Virus record (IMG/VR): IMGVR_UViG_3300042691_031334
Location: 1 to 32,767 of that record
DNA from: a virus
Reading direction: 5' to 3' (one strand)
Length of the DNA: 32,767 nucleotides
In this document: positions 19,831-27,236 of the stretch, piece by piece
Layout: every line of letters begins with the position of its first letter
Numbering within the stretch: the stretch's first letter is position 1
Notes under the pieces: model-generated
Seen by the model: the letters and a program-made list of their open reading frames with translations, nothing else
Database searches by the model: none
What the model was told of the DNA's origin: nothing
Made by a program: the position numbers and the translations under genes

Positions 19831-20474
19831 TCCCTTAGTTTAATATCATCTAAATATATGTAACCCATACCTTTATTTTCTATATATTCGAACACCTCGT
19901 GAAAATCAATTTTATGTTGGTCGTGCCACGCATAATCAGGTAAGAATTCATCCCAAAAATCAACGTTTTTACCTTTTCTAAAAATACCTCGTATCACATA
20001 ATAAATATCACAATACATCATGCTAATATCCATAGATTCTATTGATACAGTTAATTCCTTATCATTATCTCTCAGAGTATCTACTTTTTGTGCTAATCTA
20101 TCCACCTTATTTCTAAATTCAGGACTTTGATATAACTCACAACAACAGTCACCATTCCAAGGAAATACTAAATCACCATATCTAATTTCAATATCGATCA
20201 TTCCAAATGTTTTACCTCGTTCATAAAACATTAAATTATCAAATATACTATTAACATAAAATTCATACTGTTGTTCTATATACTCACCAACGCGATCAAC
20301 CTTAATTATAAAATCATCTACCAACGGTACCGCCTCAAATACTAACCTAATCTCAGGATGTGATCTCCAAGTATCCTTTTCAATAAAATCTTTCAAATAA
20401 TAATCAACATCACCAAATGTGACTTTGTCTATAGTGAGTTGCAATATCTTAAAAATTTTATATGCCGATATCAT
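19827..20474 (-). CDS. Hypothetical protein, 215 aa
   Basis: Soluble acidic protein starting MISAYKIFKILQLTIDKVTF. A CCCE cluster (W-N-G-D-C-C-C-E-L, about 108-116) is unusual but is not a recognised metal motif. It ends I-Y-L-D-D-I-K-L. Translational coupling on both sides by 4-nt overlaps (ATGA) suggests fixed stoichiometry with the repeat protein upstream and the 217-aa protein downstream. Confidence 0.72.
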   Translation of the reverse strand: MISAYKIFKILQLTIDKVTFGDVDYYLKDFIEKDTWRSHPEIRLVFEAVPLVDDFIIKVDRVGEYIEQQYEFYVNSIFDNLMFYERGKTFGMIDIEIRYGDLVFPWNGDCCCELYQSPEFRNKVDRLAQKVDTLRDNDKELTVSIESMDISMMYCDIYYVIRGIFRKGKNVDFWDEFLPDYAWHDQHKIDFHEVFEYIENKGMGYIYLDDIKLRE

Positions 20475-21115
20475 AATGTTTTAATTATATTATTAATATC
20501 TGTAGTAAGTGATGATTTATCCACTCTTCTTATATAACCCAAATCTGTTCTTAAAATATTAATCCAATTCTTTTTATATTTAACATCCGTCCTATTTGTA
20601 GTTCTTTCACTCTTATAAAGATCATTCAATTTTTGATATAGTTCTTTGAGTTGCGGTCTATTGAATATTTGTGGATACGTTTTATAAATCCCATCATAAA
20701 TTGTTTCCAATTTGTTGTTCTTAACTCCGTCCGTTATCTTTGTAAATATAGATGACAACATTTGTGAATCTCTAGAACTTAGTTCTGCAACCATTTTCTC
20801 TTCGGTTGGTTTTTCACCTTGCTTATACCCTGTGATATTTGAAACGTCCGTAGTTCCTGAGACTGGTTGTTTATATCCCGAAGTAAGTGATGATATGTCA
20901 GTACCTTTTGTTTTTTGATTATATCCCGAGGTTAAACTCGCAATATCCGTTCCTTTAGTTTTTTGACCATAACCCGAAGTTAATTTTGATATATCGGTAC
21001 TTCCTTGTGTAGATTGTGTGTATCCGCTAGTGAATTGAGAAATGTTTGTCTGTTCTATCATATACATTGATAGAATTTGTATTTTTTCACTTTCGGAAAT
21101 TATAAATTTGCTCAT
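20471..21115 (-). CDS. Putative packaged protein with leader and TSGY repeats, 214 aa
   Basis: The leader (FIISESEKIQILSMYMIE then Q) is the S/T-E-S-E-K variant also seen on the next protein, with I-E before Q as the presumed cut site. Residues 28-110 are five imperfect repeats of about 16 residues around D-I-x-x-L-T-S-G-Y-x-Q-K-T-K-G-T. The remaining C-terminal half is helical (SSIFTKITDGVKNNKLETIY). The repeat region is Gly/Thr/Tyr rich and probably extended or phase-separating. It lies in an operon with a PG-binding virion protein. Confidence 0.76.
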   Translation of the reverse strand: MSKFIISESEKIQILSMYMIEQTNISQFTSGYTQSTQGSTDISKLTSGYGQKTKGTDIASLTSGYNQKTKGTDISSLTSGYKQPVSGTTDVSNITGYKQGEKPTEEKMVAELSSRDSQMLSSIFTKITDGVKNNKLETIYDGIYKTYPQIFNRPQLKELYQKLNDLYKSERTTNRTDVKYKKNWINILRTDLGYIRRVDKSSLTTDINNIIKTL

Positions 21116-21120
21116 TTATT

Positions 21121-22029
21121 TTAATCATCTAAATTGTTGGAAGACGGTGTAGTTCTTTTTGGTGAATTACTTGCCAAATTTTGATTGGTGTTACTTGGTG
21201 TGTTTAATGCCGCAATATCACTAGCACTAGTATTATCATCAGTCATACTTGGATTACTCATTCCAATTTCTTTTTTAAATAACTCACCATATTTGGCACA
21301 ACTAGTTTTTCCAAATTTACCACTTACAGGTGTTACACCATTTTTCTTTTGCCAATTCATCAACGCTTGACGAGTTTCGTTACCAAATTTCTTATCGTTT
21401 TTAGCACCGGTTAATCCAATAATTGTTTGAACTTGCCCAACAGACTCACCTTTCATACCGTATTGTATTATTTTAGTACCTTGACACGCCTCTTGGAATG
21501 TTGGTGCCTGTACAAAAGTTGCCGCTTGTTGATTAGTTTTAGGGTTTGTATTCTGTTGGGGTTTCTGTGATCCCAACGTATAATCAATTTTTATTGATCC
21601 TGTTTTCAAATCTTGATTACCATAAGCATCGGTTTCGACTTGATATGTTAATTTTACACCCGCTTTACCTAAAATCGCGGCATAGTTTTTTACGTCTGCA
21701 AGATTGTCTGATTCCATTTCACCATTTAACATTGTTTGAATGGTTTGTTTTTCAAACTTCACAAAATCAGTATCCAACTCTCTATAATCGTTAGGTGATT
21801 TAACTAAGTTAAATACGGTAGCAATCACTTTCTCATTAGTATCCATTGCTTGAGTTGTCTTTGATGCTAAGAAATATGCGGGATCATTAATACCCGACGC
21901 TTTAGCACGATCTTTGAGTGATGTTGTTGCTTGTTCATAAAGAACCGACTTAAACTCAGTTTTAACTTCTCTCTCATAAAGAGACAGTATATTATTTTTT
22001 TCAGATTCTGTTAATTTTATTCTACTCAT
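21121..22029 (-). CDS. Putative packaged protein with peptidoglycan-binding domain, 302 aa
   Basis: The N-terminal leader RIKLTESEKNNILSLYERE resembles those of the other predicted packaged proteins, although the cut-site fit (Y-E-R-E) is looser. About residues 180-250 are a PG_binding_1-type domain: QYGMKGESVGQVQTIIGL, then DKKFGNETRQALMNWQKKNG and K-F-G-K-T-S-C-A-K. The C-terminal tail is Asn/Ser/Thr rich. Such domains bind peptidoglycan; in a virion protein they would help the phage through the cell wall during entry. First gene of a four-gene operon with a type B box. Confidence 0.82.
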   Translation of the reverse strand: MSRIKLTESEKNNILSLYEREVKTEFKSVLYEQATTSLKDRAKASGINDPAYFLASKTTQAMDTNEKVIATVFNLVKSPNDYRELDTDFVKFEKQTIQTMLNGEMESDNLADVKNYAAILGKAGVKLTYQVETDAYGNQDLKTGSIKIDYTLGSQKPQQNTNPKTNQQAATFVQAPTFQEACQGTKIIQYGMKGESVGQVQTIIGLTGAKNDKKFGNETRQALMNWQKKNGVTPVSGKFGKTSCAKYGELFKKEIGMSNPSMTDDNTSASDIAALNTPSNTNQNLASNSPKRTTPSSNNLDD

Positions 22030-22044
22030 AACCTTTTATTTATT

Positions 22045-22053
22045 ATAAATATC
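22045..22053 (-). promoter_or_regulatory. Type B promoter box
   Basis: GATATTTAT on the minus strand, 15 nt before the ATG at 22029. Confidence 0.5.
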
Positions 22054-22055
22054 AT

Positions 22056-22736
22056 TTAATTAAAAAGAGTTAATTCAATATCATCAATTACTGTGAGAGT
22101 ACCATCTTCAAGAAAATTCAGTAATTCAGAAAATAATCCTTTCCTATTACTAACACCAAATGAACTACTATTAAACTCTCCAATATATTCCGCCAAATCC
22201 CAATCATTACTACTTATTTTGGATCTTATTGTTATTCTCAATGTTAATGCGGTATAACGGTTAAATGTTTCTGTGTAATCCACGTTAACAACATTAACTT
22301 CAAACGGTAGAGGTAGGTTTATTGTATCTTGAGCGACCTCTTTCATTTTTTCAAAAATACCATCGGTTGATAATACAGGTAACGACGAATCTGTCAGGTA
22401 ATAATCATAGATATATTCTTTATCGTTATATACAACACTAACACTTAACCTATTTGATTCAAGTGCCGCAAATATTTCAATAAAAGATTTAATTTTTGAC
22501 CATATTTCAAATGCGATATTCACAGGTGATATAAAATAATCTTTAGGTGTTATTTCCAAATCATAAACCATATGATATCTATCATTCATATTATCAAAAT
22601 ATGAATTTGAAAATTTGGCGGTAACATATCCAAACAAAGTATCTTCTCTACCTAATTTGAATTGTTCAAATGTTGTTCTACCAATTACATTTAATATACC
22701 AATCATTGATTTTATTCTAGATTCTAATTCACCCAT
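22056..22736 (-). CDS. Hypothetical protein, 226 aa
   Basis: Starts MGELESRIKSMIGILNVIG; R-I-K-S-M-I resembles the R-I-K-S-L-M leader of the metallopeptidase, but the Glu of a cut site is absent. The body is beta-rich and acidic, with V-V-Y-N-D-K-E-Y-I-Y-D-Y-Y and T-L-R-I-T-I-R-S-K strands, like the 215- and 217-aa proteins downstream. It has its own type B box 5 nt before the ATG. No function assignable. Confidence 0.72.
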   Translation of the reverse strand: MGELESRIKSMIGILNVIGRTTFEQFKLGREDTLFGYVTAKFSNSYFDNMNDRYHMVYDLEITPKDYFISPVNIAFEIWSKIKSFIEIFAALESNRLSVSVVYNDKEYIYDYYLTDSSLPVLSTDGIFEKMKEVAQDTINLPLPFEVNVVNVDYTETFNRYTALTLRITIRSKISSNDWDLAEYIGEFNSSSFGVSNRKGLFSELLNFLEDGTLTVIDDIELTLFN

Positions 22737-22741
22737 AACTA

Positions 22742-22750
22742 ATAAATACT
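22742..22750 (-). promoter_or_regulatory. Type B promoter box
   Basis: AGTATTTAT on the minus strand, 5 nt before the ATG at 22736. Confidence 0.45.
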
Positions 22751-22766
22751 TTTTAATTAACTATTG

Positions 22767-23357
22767 TTAATCAATGGTTGAAAATCTCGGAAGTGGTCTA
22801 TTTAATAGTTTTATAATCTTGGTTTTTACTCCACATTGTTTAATACCCTCATTATCTTTTGGTGTGTGAACAAAGTTTGTTAACCCCCAATCATTTTCAT
22901 ATCCTTCTTCATACCACTTACGTTTGGTTCCTAAGTCTAAGTCATCTACTGCGACCCAATGTGTAACTTGTGGATTTTGTTTTAACCAATATCGTATCTC
23001 ACAACACCTTTCATATTCTAACATTTCATTAGGATCTATTTTTGATACATCGGTGGTATCCATATCAGAATTATATCTTTCAGTAACACCTATTGGTTTT
23101 TTCTTTATCTCCCAAAAATCAAACAATTGTCCAAAGTCGTGAATATCCGCCCAGTTCTTCCAATCTGAAGAAATAACAATCTCACAATCTGTTTCATCAA
23201 TTATTGAATTCAAAACCACCAATCCTTTTTTATTAAAATTGTCAAACCTCATATGAACATTTTCATGCTTTGAATGGTGTCCTTTTTTATTATATCTCGA
23301 TCCCCATTCTGATGCTAAACAAATTACTCCGTCAAAATCTAAAAAAAGTACTTTCAT
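22767..23357 (-). CDS. HAD-family phosphatase (HAD_SAK-like)
   Basis: 196 aa. HAD motifs: F-L-D-F-D-G-V (5-11; D7 nucleophile, D9 acid), I-V-I-S-S-D-W-K (60-67; motif II Ser) and V-A-V-D-D-L-D (135-141; metal-binding Asp pair). The S-S-D-W-K and V-D-D-L-D context is typical of the HAD domain found in Swiss Army Knife RNA-repair proteins and in free phage proteins. It would remove phosphates, possibly from nucleic-acid ends; the substrate is not known. The promoter region has TATCTTTA at 23371-23378, intermediate between the two promoter types. Confidence 0.82.
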   Translation of the reverse strand: MKVLFLDFDGVICLASEWGSRYNKKGHHSKHENVHMRFDNFNKKGLVVLNSIIDETDCEIVISSDWKNWADIHDFGQLFDFWEIKKKPIGVTERYNSDMDTTDVSKIDPNEMLEYERCCEIRYWLKQNPQVTHWVAVDDLDLGTKRKWYEEGYENDWGLTNFVHTPKDNEGIKQCGVKTKIIKLLNRPLPRFSTID

Positions 23358-23380
23358 TGTTTTTTTTTCATAAAGATAAC

Positions 23381-23389
23381 CATATTTAT
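23381..23389 (+). promoter_or_regulatory. Type B promoter box
   Basis: CATATTTAT, 15 nt before the ATG at 23405, in the divergent region with the HAD gene. Confidence 0.45.
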
Positions 23390-23404
23390 TTGAAAATCAA
23401 AAAA

Positions 23405-23605
23405 ATGAATGAAGTAAAATATGTCCTAAAGGGTGATCGTGGAACCGGTGGTTTAACTGTGTTATGTAAAGAATGTTATAAACCTATTGAATATATTAAA
23501 AAGGGTGAAAAACGAGAACCCAAATCGGCATATTGTGAATTACATATCCCGATGGTGGATAATTTAACTTTGAAGGATTATTCTGAAGATCTTATTTCAA
23601 TTTGA
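23405..23605 (+). CDS. Small Cys-containing (possible zinc-binding) protein, 66 aa
   Basis: Start at ATG 23405 (MNEVKYVLKGDRGTGG); the frame is open further left only because it shadows the HAD gene. It carries C-K-E-C (about 21-24) and Y-C-E-L-H (about 46-50), so C-x2-C...C-x2-H can bind one zinc. A lone plus-strand gene between minus-strand operons. Possibly a small nucleic-acid or protein adaptor; the family is not recognised. Confidence 0.7.
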   Translation: MNEVKYVLKGDRGTGGLTVLCKECYKPIEYIKKGEKREPKSAYCELHIPMVDNLTLKDYSEDLISI

Positions 23606-23619
23606 AAGGTCTCCCCAAC

Positions 23620-23931
23620 TCAAAAGAACTTTGTCAAACGTGACTGTTGGGTGTTTATACCCTCAATTTGAAAGGTTTCACCAACCCATCTACCCATAAG
23701 TGATTCTAACATAGATACTTCCATAGGAATGTAGCGAAGAATTTGATCAATAATATCACGATAGATTGATAAATAATTTTCATTTTTCAATCCCAAATGA
23801 CCATATTCTTCAGGATCTATAAACCAAATATTACCATTTCTATATTTTCTCCATTCATAATTCTTAAACTGAGTTTCCATAAATTTTTTGAAAACAGGAT
23901 ATAACTTATCTTCTGTTACTTTAACTTTCAT
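23620..23931 (-). CDS. Member of the Y-x-W / R-W-V paralogue family, 103 aa
   Basis: Shares with the tandem array at 27778-29169 the N-terminal pattern K-V-x-V-T-E-D-x-L-x-x-x-F-x-K-F-M (2-18), the N-Y-E-W motif (24-27), and the C-terminal R-Y-I-P...L-M-G-R-W-V-G-E-T-F (about 66-86). Function unknown. Its ATG overlaps the stop of the upstream gene by 4 nt. The N-terminal helix resembles the packaging leader without an obvious cut site, so these proteins may use the same recognition without processing (inference). Confidence 0.75.
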   Translation of the reverse strand: MKVKVTEDKLYPVFKKFMETQFKNYEWRKYRNGNIWFIDPEEYGHLGLKNENYLSIYRDIIDQILRYIPMEVSMLESLMGRWVGETFQIEGINTQQSRLTKFF

Positions 23932-24407
23932 TGTTCAATTAAATTTACATCAACATACGCCACAGGCCATCCAACCAATCTATTAATGTGATCAGAAAAC
24001 TCATCACTTGCGTCATCAGGGTTAAAAACAAAATCTTCAAAACATTCCGTTGTTAATAATTCAAGATCCACAGATGCGGTTAACTCAAATCTACTTTTAC
24101 TAGATTCTCGAGGTTCTATTCCAAAATTATTTATCTTAAATCTAATTGAACAATTTGTTTCAATATCTTCATCATAAAATGTTCTTGTTTCCCATTTATT
24201 CGCATACTCAGCATTCAATCCATTAATAAAAACTTGTGGATCACCATCATATTTTGTATCCAAATAATCTAAATACATTTTAAAAGACTCCCACTTATCA
24301 AGTCCTAATGAATTTCCTAATAAGTCAGGAATAAAGATACCTTTATGTTTATCCAACAACATAAAAGCGATTTGTTTAATCTTATTTTCAGTAATCAATA
24401 CTTTCAT
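23928..24407 (-). CDS. Hypothetical protein with leader-like N-terminus, 159 aa
   Basis: Starts MKVLITENKIKQIAFMLLDK, with the I-T-E-x-K/D-I pattern of the leaders. The body is mixed alpha/beta and acidic (FNPDDASDEFSDHINRL) and ends A-Y-V-D-V-N-L-I-E-Q. A type B box sits 5 nt before the ATG. First gene of a two-gene unit with the paralogue-family member downstream. Family not recognised. Confidence 0.7.
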   Translation of the reverse strand: MKVLITENKIKQIAFMLLDKHKGIFIPDLLGNSLGLDKWESFKMYLDYLDTKYDGDPQVFINGLNAEYANKWETRTFYDEDIETNCSIRFKINNFGIEPRESSKSRFELTASVDLELLTTECFEDFVFNPDDASDEFSDHINRLVGWPVAYVDVNLIEQ

Positions 24408-24412
24408 ACCAT

Positions 24413-24421
24413 ATAAATATG
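24413..24421 (-). promoter_or_regulatory. Type B promoter box
   Basis: CATATTTAT on the minus strand, 5 nt before the ATG at 24407. Confidence 0.5.
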
Positions 24422-24424
24422 CAC

Positions 24425-24620
24425 AATAAGTCCTTCTAGGAGATATTCAGCAAATAACTTCATTTTCCCAGCATCTCACCCACGAAAAACTTATATATTT
24501 ACCATTTTTGAATCTGTCGGGGACAATCTCAGATCTATTTGACCTTACCAACCCAACGTCTGTTCCTCATTTGTTACCGGACTTAAAATATAATCATAGA
24601 GGAAGTTCAAGGACTCAAAA
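24425..24620 (-). ncRNA. Candidate structured non-coding RNA (about 190 nt)
   Basis: The only sizeable gap in the window. Read on the minus strand, it starts behind a type B box (24621-24629) and has no ORF longer than about 18 codons. Its ends pair: TGAGTCCTT (24617-24609) with AAGGACTTA (24435-24427), 9 bp with one G-U. Inside, TTCCTC (24604-24599) pairs with GAGGAA (24068+500, i.e. 24568-24563), and a TGTC/GACA hairpin lies near 24520. A structured RNA is inferred; a leader of the gene at 24407 is the alternative. Confidence 0.45.
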
Positions 24621-24629
24621 ATAAATATT
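24621..24629 (-). promoter_or_regulatory. Type B promoter box for the candidate RNA
   Basis: AATATTTAT on the minus strand at the end of the DUF1653 gene, with no CDS start nearby downstream. Confidence 0.4.
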
Positions 24630-24849
24630 ATTGATTTTCAAAAATTGTAAACCGTGTTACTCTTCTATTTTCCCAAGTAACAACATCATACCATATTGAA
24701 AACGGTCGGCAATATATCGTTCCAAACAACAATGATTTATAAACAACCATCGTTTCTTGTGTTTCAGTATGTACTGCCAACGTTATTATCTCATACTCAC
24801 CACCTTTATAGTGGTTCCATTTTTCACTAGGTCTTGGGTAATTTTTCAT
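24628..24849 (-). CDS. DUF1653-family protein, 73 aa
   Basis: Matches the DUF1653 pattern: W-N-H-Y-K-G-G-E-Y-E-I-I-T-L-A-V-H-T-E-T-Q-E split over residues 11-32, then V-V-Y-K-S-L (35-40), R-P-F-S-I-W (48-53) and V-T-R-F (64-67). This small beta-barrel-like domain is widespread in bacteria and phages without a proven function. Last gene of the clpP operon; its ATG overlaps the previous stop by 4 nt. Confidence 0.82.
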   Translation of the reverse strand: MKNYPRPSEKWNHYKGGEYEIITLAVHTETQETMVVYKSLLFGTIYCRPFSIWYDVVTWENRRVTRFTIFENQ

Positions 24850-25028
24850 AAATTTTTATTTTTAATTAACATAATGATCCAAGCAATAATCATTAAAGGG
24901 TAAAACACGATCATTGCCAATCTTTCCGGCCAAGTGAACGGGTCTGTTGCCTTATAAATGTCATTCAACCATTCAACAACAAACCCGAACAAAATACCAA
25001 TAATAAAATATGTCGTAACAGGATTCAT
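24846..25028 (-). CDS. Small two-helix membrane protein, 60 aa
   Basis: Two hydrophobic helices (TYFIIGILFGFVVEW, 5-19; RLAMIVFYPLMIIAWIIMLI, 36-55) joined by a polar loop with D-I-Y-K-A-T-D-P-F-T-W-P-E. It overlaps clpP and the DUF1653 gene by 4 nt each, so all three should be made together. It might bring ClpP activity to the membrane; this is inference from context. Confidence 0.72.
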   Translation of the reverse strand: MNPVTTYFIIGILFGFVVEWLNDIYKATDPFTWPERLAMIVFYPLMIIAWIIMLIKNKNL

Positions 25029-25729
25029 CGGTTTAATACCTCTTTTTGGTAATACTCATTAAACCCTTCCAATAAAGAGGTAACGGATTGATTAGTTTCC
25101 AATCCAATAACCGTATCAATCAAACCAAACTCAACCGCTTCATCAGAATTAAACCATTTATCACGACTTGATACATTCAATACCTCGTCAAAACTCTTTC
25201 CTGTGTTTTGAGATAAGATCTTAAATAAGATGTAATTGTATTTTTCACCTTCCATTTGAGAGATTCGGGTATCTTGGACATTACCCCTCATTCCGTGAGA
25301 CACTTGGTGTGTCATTACCTTAGCGTGAATCAATGAATGTCTCTTACCTTTGGTTCCCGATGACAATAGAACCGAACCCATCGAGGCACACATTCCTATA
25401 TTGACCGTAGAAACGTCAGATTTGACGTAATTCATTAGATCTACTATTCCGAGACCATCTACCACCGAACCACCCGGAGAATTGATATAAAGGGTTATAT
25501 CACGTTTTTCCACGGAATCCAAATAAAGGAGTTGGGCTTGGACAATGTCAGACATATGCTGATCAACAGGACCTGACACCCAAATGATACGATCTCTCAT
25601 TAAACGAGAAAATACATCCATCTGTGTGGCTCGCAATTCACGTTCTTCCAAAATGTAAGGGGTTAATCCCGCATTGACATCAATATACTTGTTAATGTCA
25701 GTTTTTGATAATCCAAAATGTTTTTCCAT
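25025..25729 (-). CDS. clpP: ClpP-family serine protease
   Basis: Start at ATG 25729 (MEKHFGLSKTDINKY), because the type A box ends 4 nt before it; the frame extends 45 nt upstream through the promoter. 234 aa. The full catalytic triad is visible: Ser116 in G-M-C-A-S-M-G-S, His141 in V-M-T-H-Q-V-S-H-G, Asp190 in S-S-R-D-K-W-F. Also Y-I-N-S-P-G-G-S-V (81-89) and the E-A-V-E-F-G-L-I-D ending. ClpP forms a barrel-shaped peptidase with Clp unfoldases. No capsid genes are adjacent, and the promoter is host-like, so a role in steering host proteolysis is more likely than head maturation. Confidence 0.92.
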   Translation of the reverse strand: MEKHFGLSKTDINKYIDVNAGLTPYILEERELRATQMDVFSRLMRDRIIWVSGPVDQHMSDIVQAQLLYLDSVEKRDITLYINSPGGSVVDGLGIVDLMNYVKSDVSTVNIGMCASMGSVLLSSGTKGKRHSLIHAKVMTHQVSHGMRGNVQDTRISQMEGEKYNYILFKILSQNTGKSFDEVLNVSSRDKWFNSDEAVEFGLIDTVIGLETNQSVTSLLEGFNEYYQKEVLNR

Positions 25730-25733
25730 ACGA

Positions 25734-25765
25734 CAAAGGTAAAACATATTTTTGAAAGTTCCAAA
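25734..25765 (-). promoter_or_regulatory. Type A promoter (clpP), minus strand
   Basis: On the minus strand: TTTG (25765-25762), 20-bp spacer, TACCTTTG (25741-25734), TCGT, then ATG at 25729. Predicts a leaderless mRNA. Confidence 0.78.
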
Positions 25766-25779
25766 CCTTAACAAATAAA

Positions 25780-25806
25780 AAAACCCCGGTAGCGAATCGG
25801 GGTTTT
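25780..25806. terminator. Terminator (minus strand; can act both ways)
   Basis: AAAACCCCG (25780-25788) / CGGGGTTTT (25798-25806). On the minus strand the T-run continues; it ends the gene at 25864. Between it and that gene, 25837-25854 hold another small hairpin (CCCTC-AATGTTTA-GAGGG). Confidence 0.85.
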
Positions 25807-25863
25807 AATTTGGTCGCAACAGCAACCGGTCCTAAGCCCTCAATGTTTAGAGGGAATATCTTT

Positions 25864-26172
25864 TTAGAATCTTTCCCAATATATCCTGAAATACACCAAA
25901 TCAATTGGACAGGCAAATGAATAGGGATCGAAACCTAAATAAGTTTTTATGCTTTTACGAAATTCTGATTTTACATTAACATCATATTCGTCAGTAAAAT
26001 ATAATTGAATTACTTTTTGTTCAACGTTTCCAATACCAGCAACTAACACAAGATTATTTTTAATCTTGATATCATAAATTCTTTTATCATTAGAAAGAAG
26101 TTTTACAACCAATGTTGATAATTTATCCCCCAATATAGTAAGTTCTTCCGGTGTTTTATCTTCAAAATTCAT
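25864..26172 (-). CDS. Hypothetical protein, 102 aa
   Basis: Helical N-terminus (FEDKTPEELTILGDKLSTLV), then beta strands (NLVLVAGIGNVEQKVIQLYF) and an aromatic end (DLVYFRIYWERF). Similar in size to the tandem paralogue family but without its W-V motif. A type B-like box ACTATTTAT lies 21 nt upstream. No function assignable. Confidence 0.7.
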   Translation of the reverse strand: MNFEDKTPEELTILGDKLSTLVVKLLSNDKRIYDIKIKNNLVLVAGIGNVEQKVIQLYFTDEYDVNVKSEFRKSIKTYLGFDPYSFACPIDLVYFRIYWERF

Positions 26173-26193
26173 ATTTTAAGTAACATTATTAAC

Positions 26194-26202
26194 ATAAATA
26201 GT
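26194..26202 (-). promoter_or_regulatory. Type B-like promoter box
   Basis: ACTATTTAT on the minus strand, 21 nt before the ATG at 26172; a weak member of the set. Confidence 0.35.
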
Positions 26203-26232
26203 TTGTGAAATCAAAATTTCTACTTACCTTAG
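26202..26232 (+). promoter_or_regulatory. Type A-like promoter
   Basis: TTTG 26202-26205, 19-bp spacer, TACCTTAG 26225-26232 (one change from TACCTTTG), then CAAT and the ATG at 26237. Confidence 0.6.
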
Positions 26233-26236
26233 CAAT

Positions 26237-26725
26237 ATGAACATATTCTTTTTAGACTACGATGTAAAAAAATGTGCTGAAGATCATTGTGATAAGCACG
26301 TTGTGAAAATGATTTTGGAAACTGCCCAATTATTGTGCGGTGTACATCACGCCACGGAACAGGAAACACCAAATGTCCCATATAAATTATCACACAAAAA
26401 TCACCCTTGTGCTATATGGTCTCGTCAATCATTAACTAACTACTTGTATCTATGTGAGTTAGGGTTAGAGTTATGTTATGAATACACCAAAAGATACGGG
26501 AAAACTCACAAGTCACAACAAGTAATTGAATGGTGTATTGAAAACAAACCTGAGATTGTTGATCTTGGATTTACGGATCCGCCGAAAGCGATGCCTGATG
26601 AATATAAGGTCGATGATGTGGTTCAATCATATCGGAATTATTATATCGGAGATAAATTAAAATTTGCAAAATGGAAAACAGGACATATTCCTTCTTGGAT
26701 GGAAGATATTTATGTATATGTTTAA
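26237..26725 (+). CDS. Conserved phage/bacterial protein of unknown function, 162 aa
   Basis: The pattern M-N-I-F-F-L-D-Y-D...A-E-D-H-C-D-K-H-V-V-K-M-I-L-E-T-A-Q-L-L (1-33, split) is that of a family I recall in many large phages. Conserved polar residues include C-D-K-H (19-22), E28, H-K-N-H-P-C-A-I-W (53-61), the Y-x-x-R-Y-G-K-T-H-K-S region and P-D-E-Y-K...Y-R-N-Y-Y. Repeated His/Cys/Glu suggest a metal-dependent enzyme, but no activity is known to me. The type A-like promoter suggests early expression. Confidence 0.8.
   Translation: MNIFFLDYDVKKCAEDHCDKHVVKMILETAQLLCGVHHATEQETPNVPYKLSHKNHPCAIWSRQSLTNYLYLCELGLELCYEYTKRYGKTHKSQQVIEWCIENKPEIVDLGFTDPPKAMPDEYKVDDVVQSYRNYYIGDKLKFAKWKTGHIPSWMEDIYVYV
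26705..26713 (+). promoter_or_regulatory. Type B promoter box inside the upstream gene
   Basis: GATATTTAT, 4 nt before the ATG at 26718; it lies in the last codons of the preceding gene. Confidence 0.5.
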
Positions 26726-27236
26726 AGAGTTTGCACAAGTATTATTAAATATCCCGATGAAACAACGATTACTTGGTTTGGTAATTATTGTTCTTGCTTT
26801 TGTTGGAATGGAACTCGGATTGTCGTTGATTAAAACAAAAAATCCTGAGACCGAAGAAATGAAAAAAACTATCAGTACATTAAGGATTGAATTACAAATC
26901 ACAAGAGAGAGTGTTGTGGAGGCTCAAAGCCAACTATCAAAATTAAACACAAGGATTATTGAAAGTGAGATGGGTTGTACGAATAAAATAATGTCAAGAG
27001 AACAAGAGATTTGGAAAATGATTGACTCTGTTCAGAGAATTATGAAAACTCATAACAACAAACAACTTCAGACAATTGAAAAAGTTACGACATCATATTA
27101 TGATCCTAATGACACAGGAGTTGTTGTTTCAGCGATGGTATTACCACCAAAAACCAAAAAGGTTATTGTAAAGGATAACACTGAAGCGATTGAAGCGATG
27201 GATCTAATTAAGAAAAAGATTAAAAAATCAAAATAA
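26718..27236 (+). CDS. Membrane-anchored coiled-coil protein, 172 aa
   Basis: ATG 26718 is set by the type B box; the gene overlaps the end of the previous one by 8 nt. One membrane helix (LLGLVIIVLAFVGMELGLSL, about 18-37) followed by a long coiled coil (MKKTISTLRIELQITRES to about residue 115) and a Lys-rich tail (LIKKKIKKSK). Topology like the protein at 17653 (spanin-like), but here alone. It overlaps the convergent gene by 9 nt. Confidence 0.7.
   Translation: MFKEFAQVLLNIPMKQRLLGLVIIVLAFVGMELGLSLIKTKNPETEEMKKTISTLRIELQITRESVVEAQSQLSKLNTRIIESEMGCTNKIMSREQEIWKMIDSVQRIMKTHNNKQLQTIEKVTTSYYDPNDTGVVVSAMVLPPKTKKVIVKDNTEAIEAMDLIKKKIKKSK

Noticed and set aside
24407-24466. 18-codon ORF on the minus strand (starting MKLFAEYLLEGL) before the gene at 24407
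   Set aside because: Very short, no box at the right distance, and it would sit inside the paired 3' arm of the candidate RNA.
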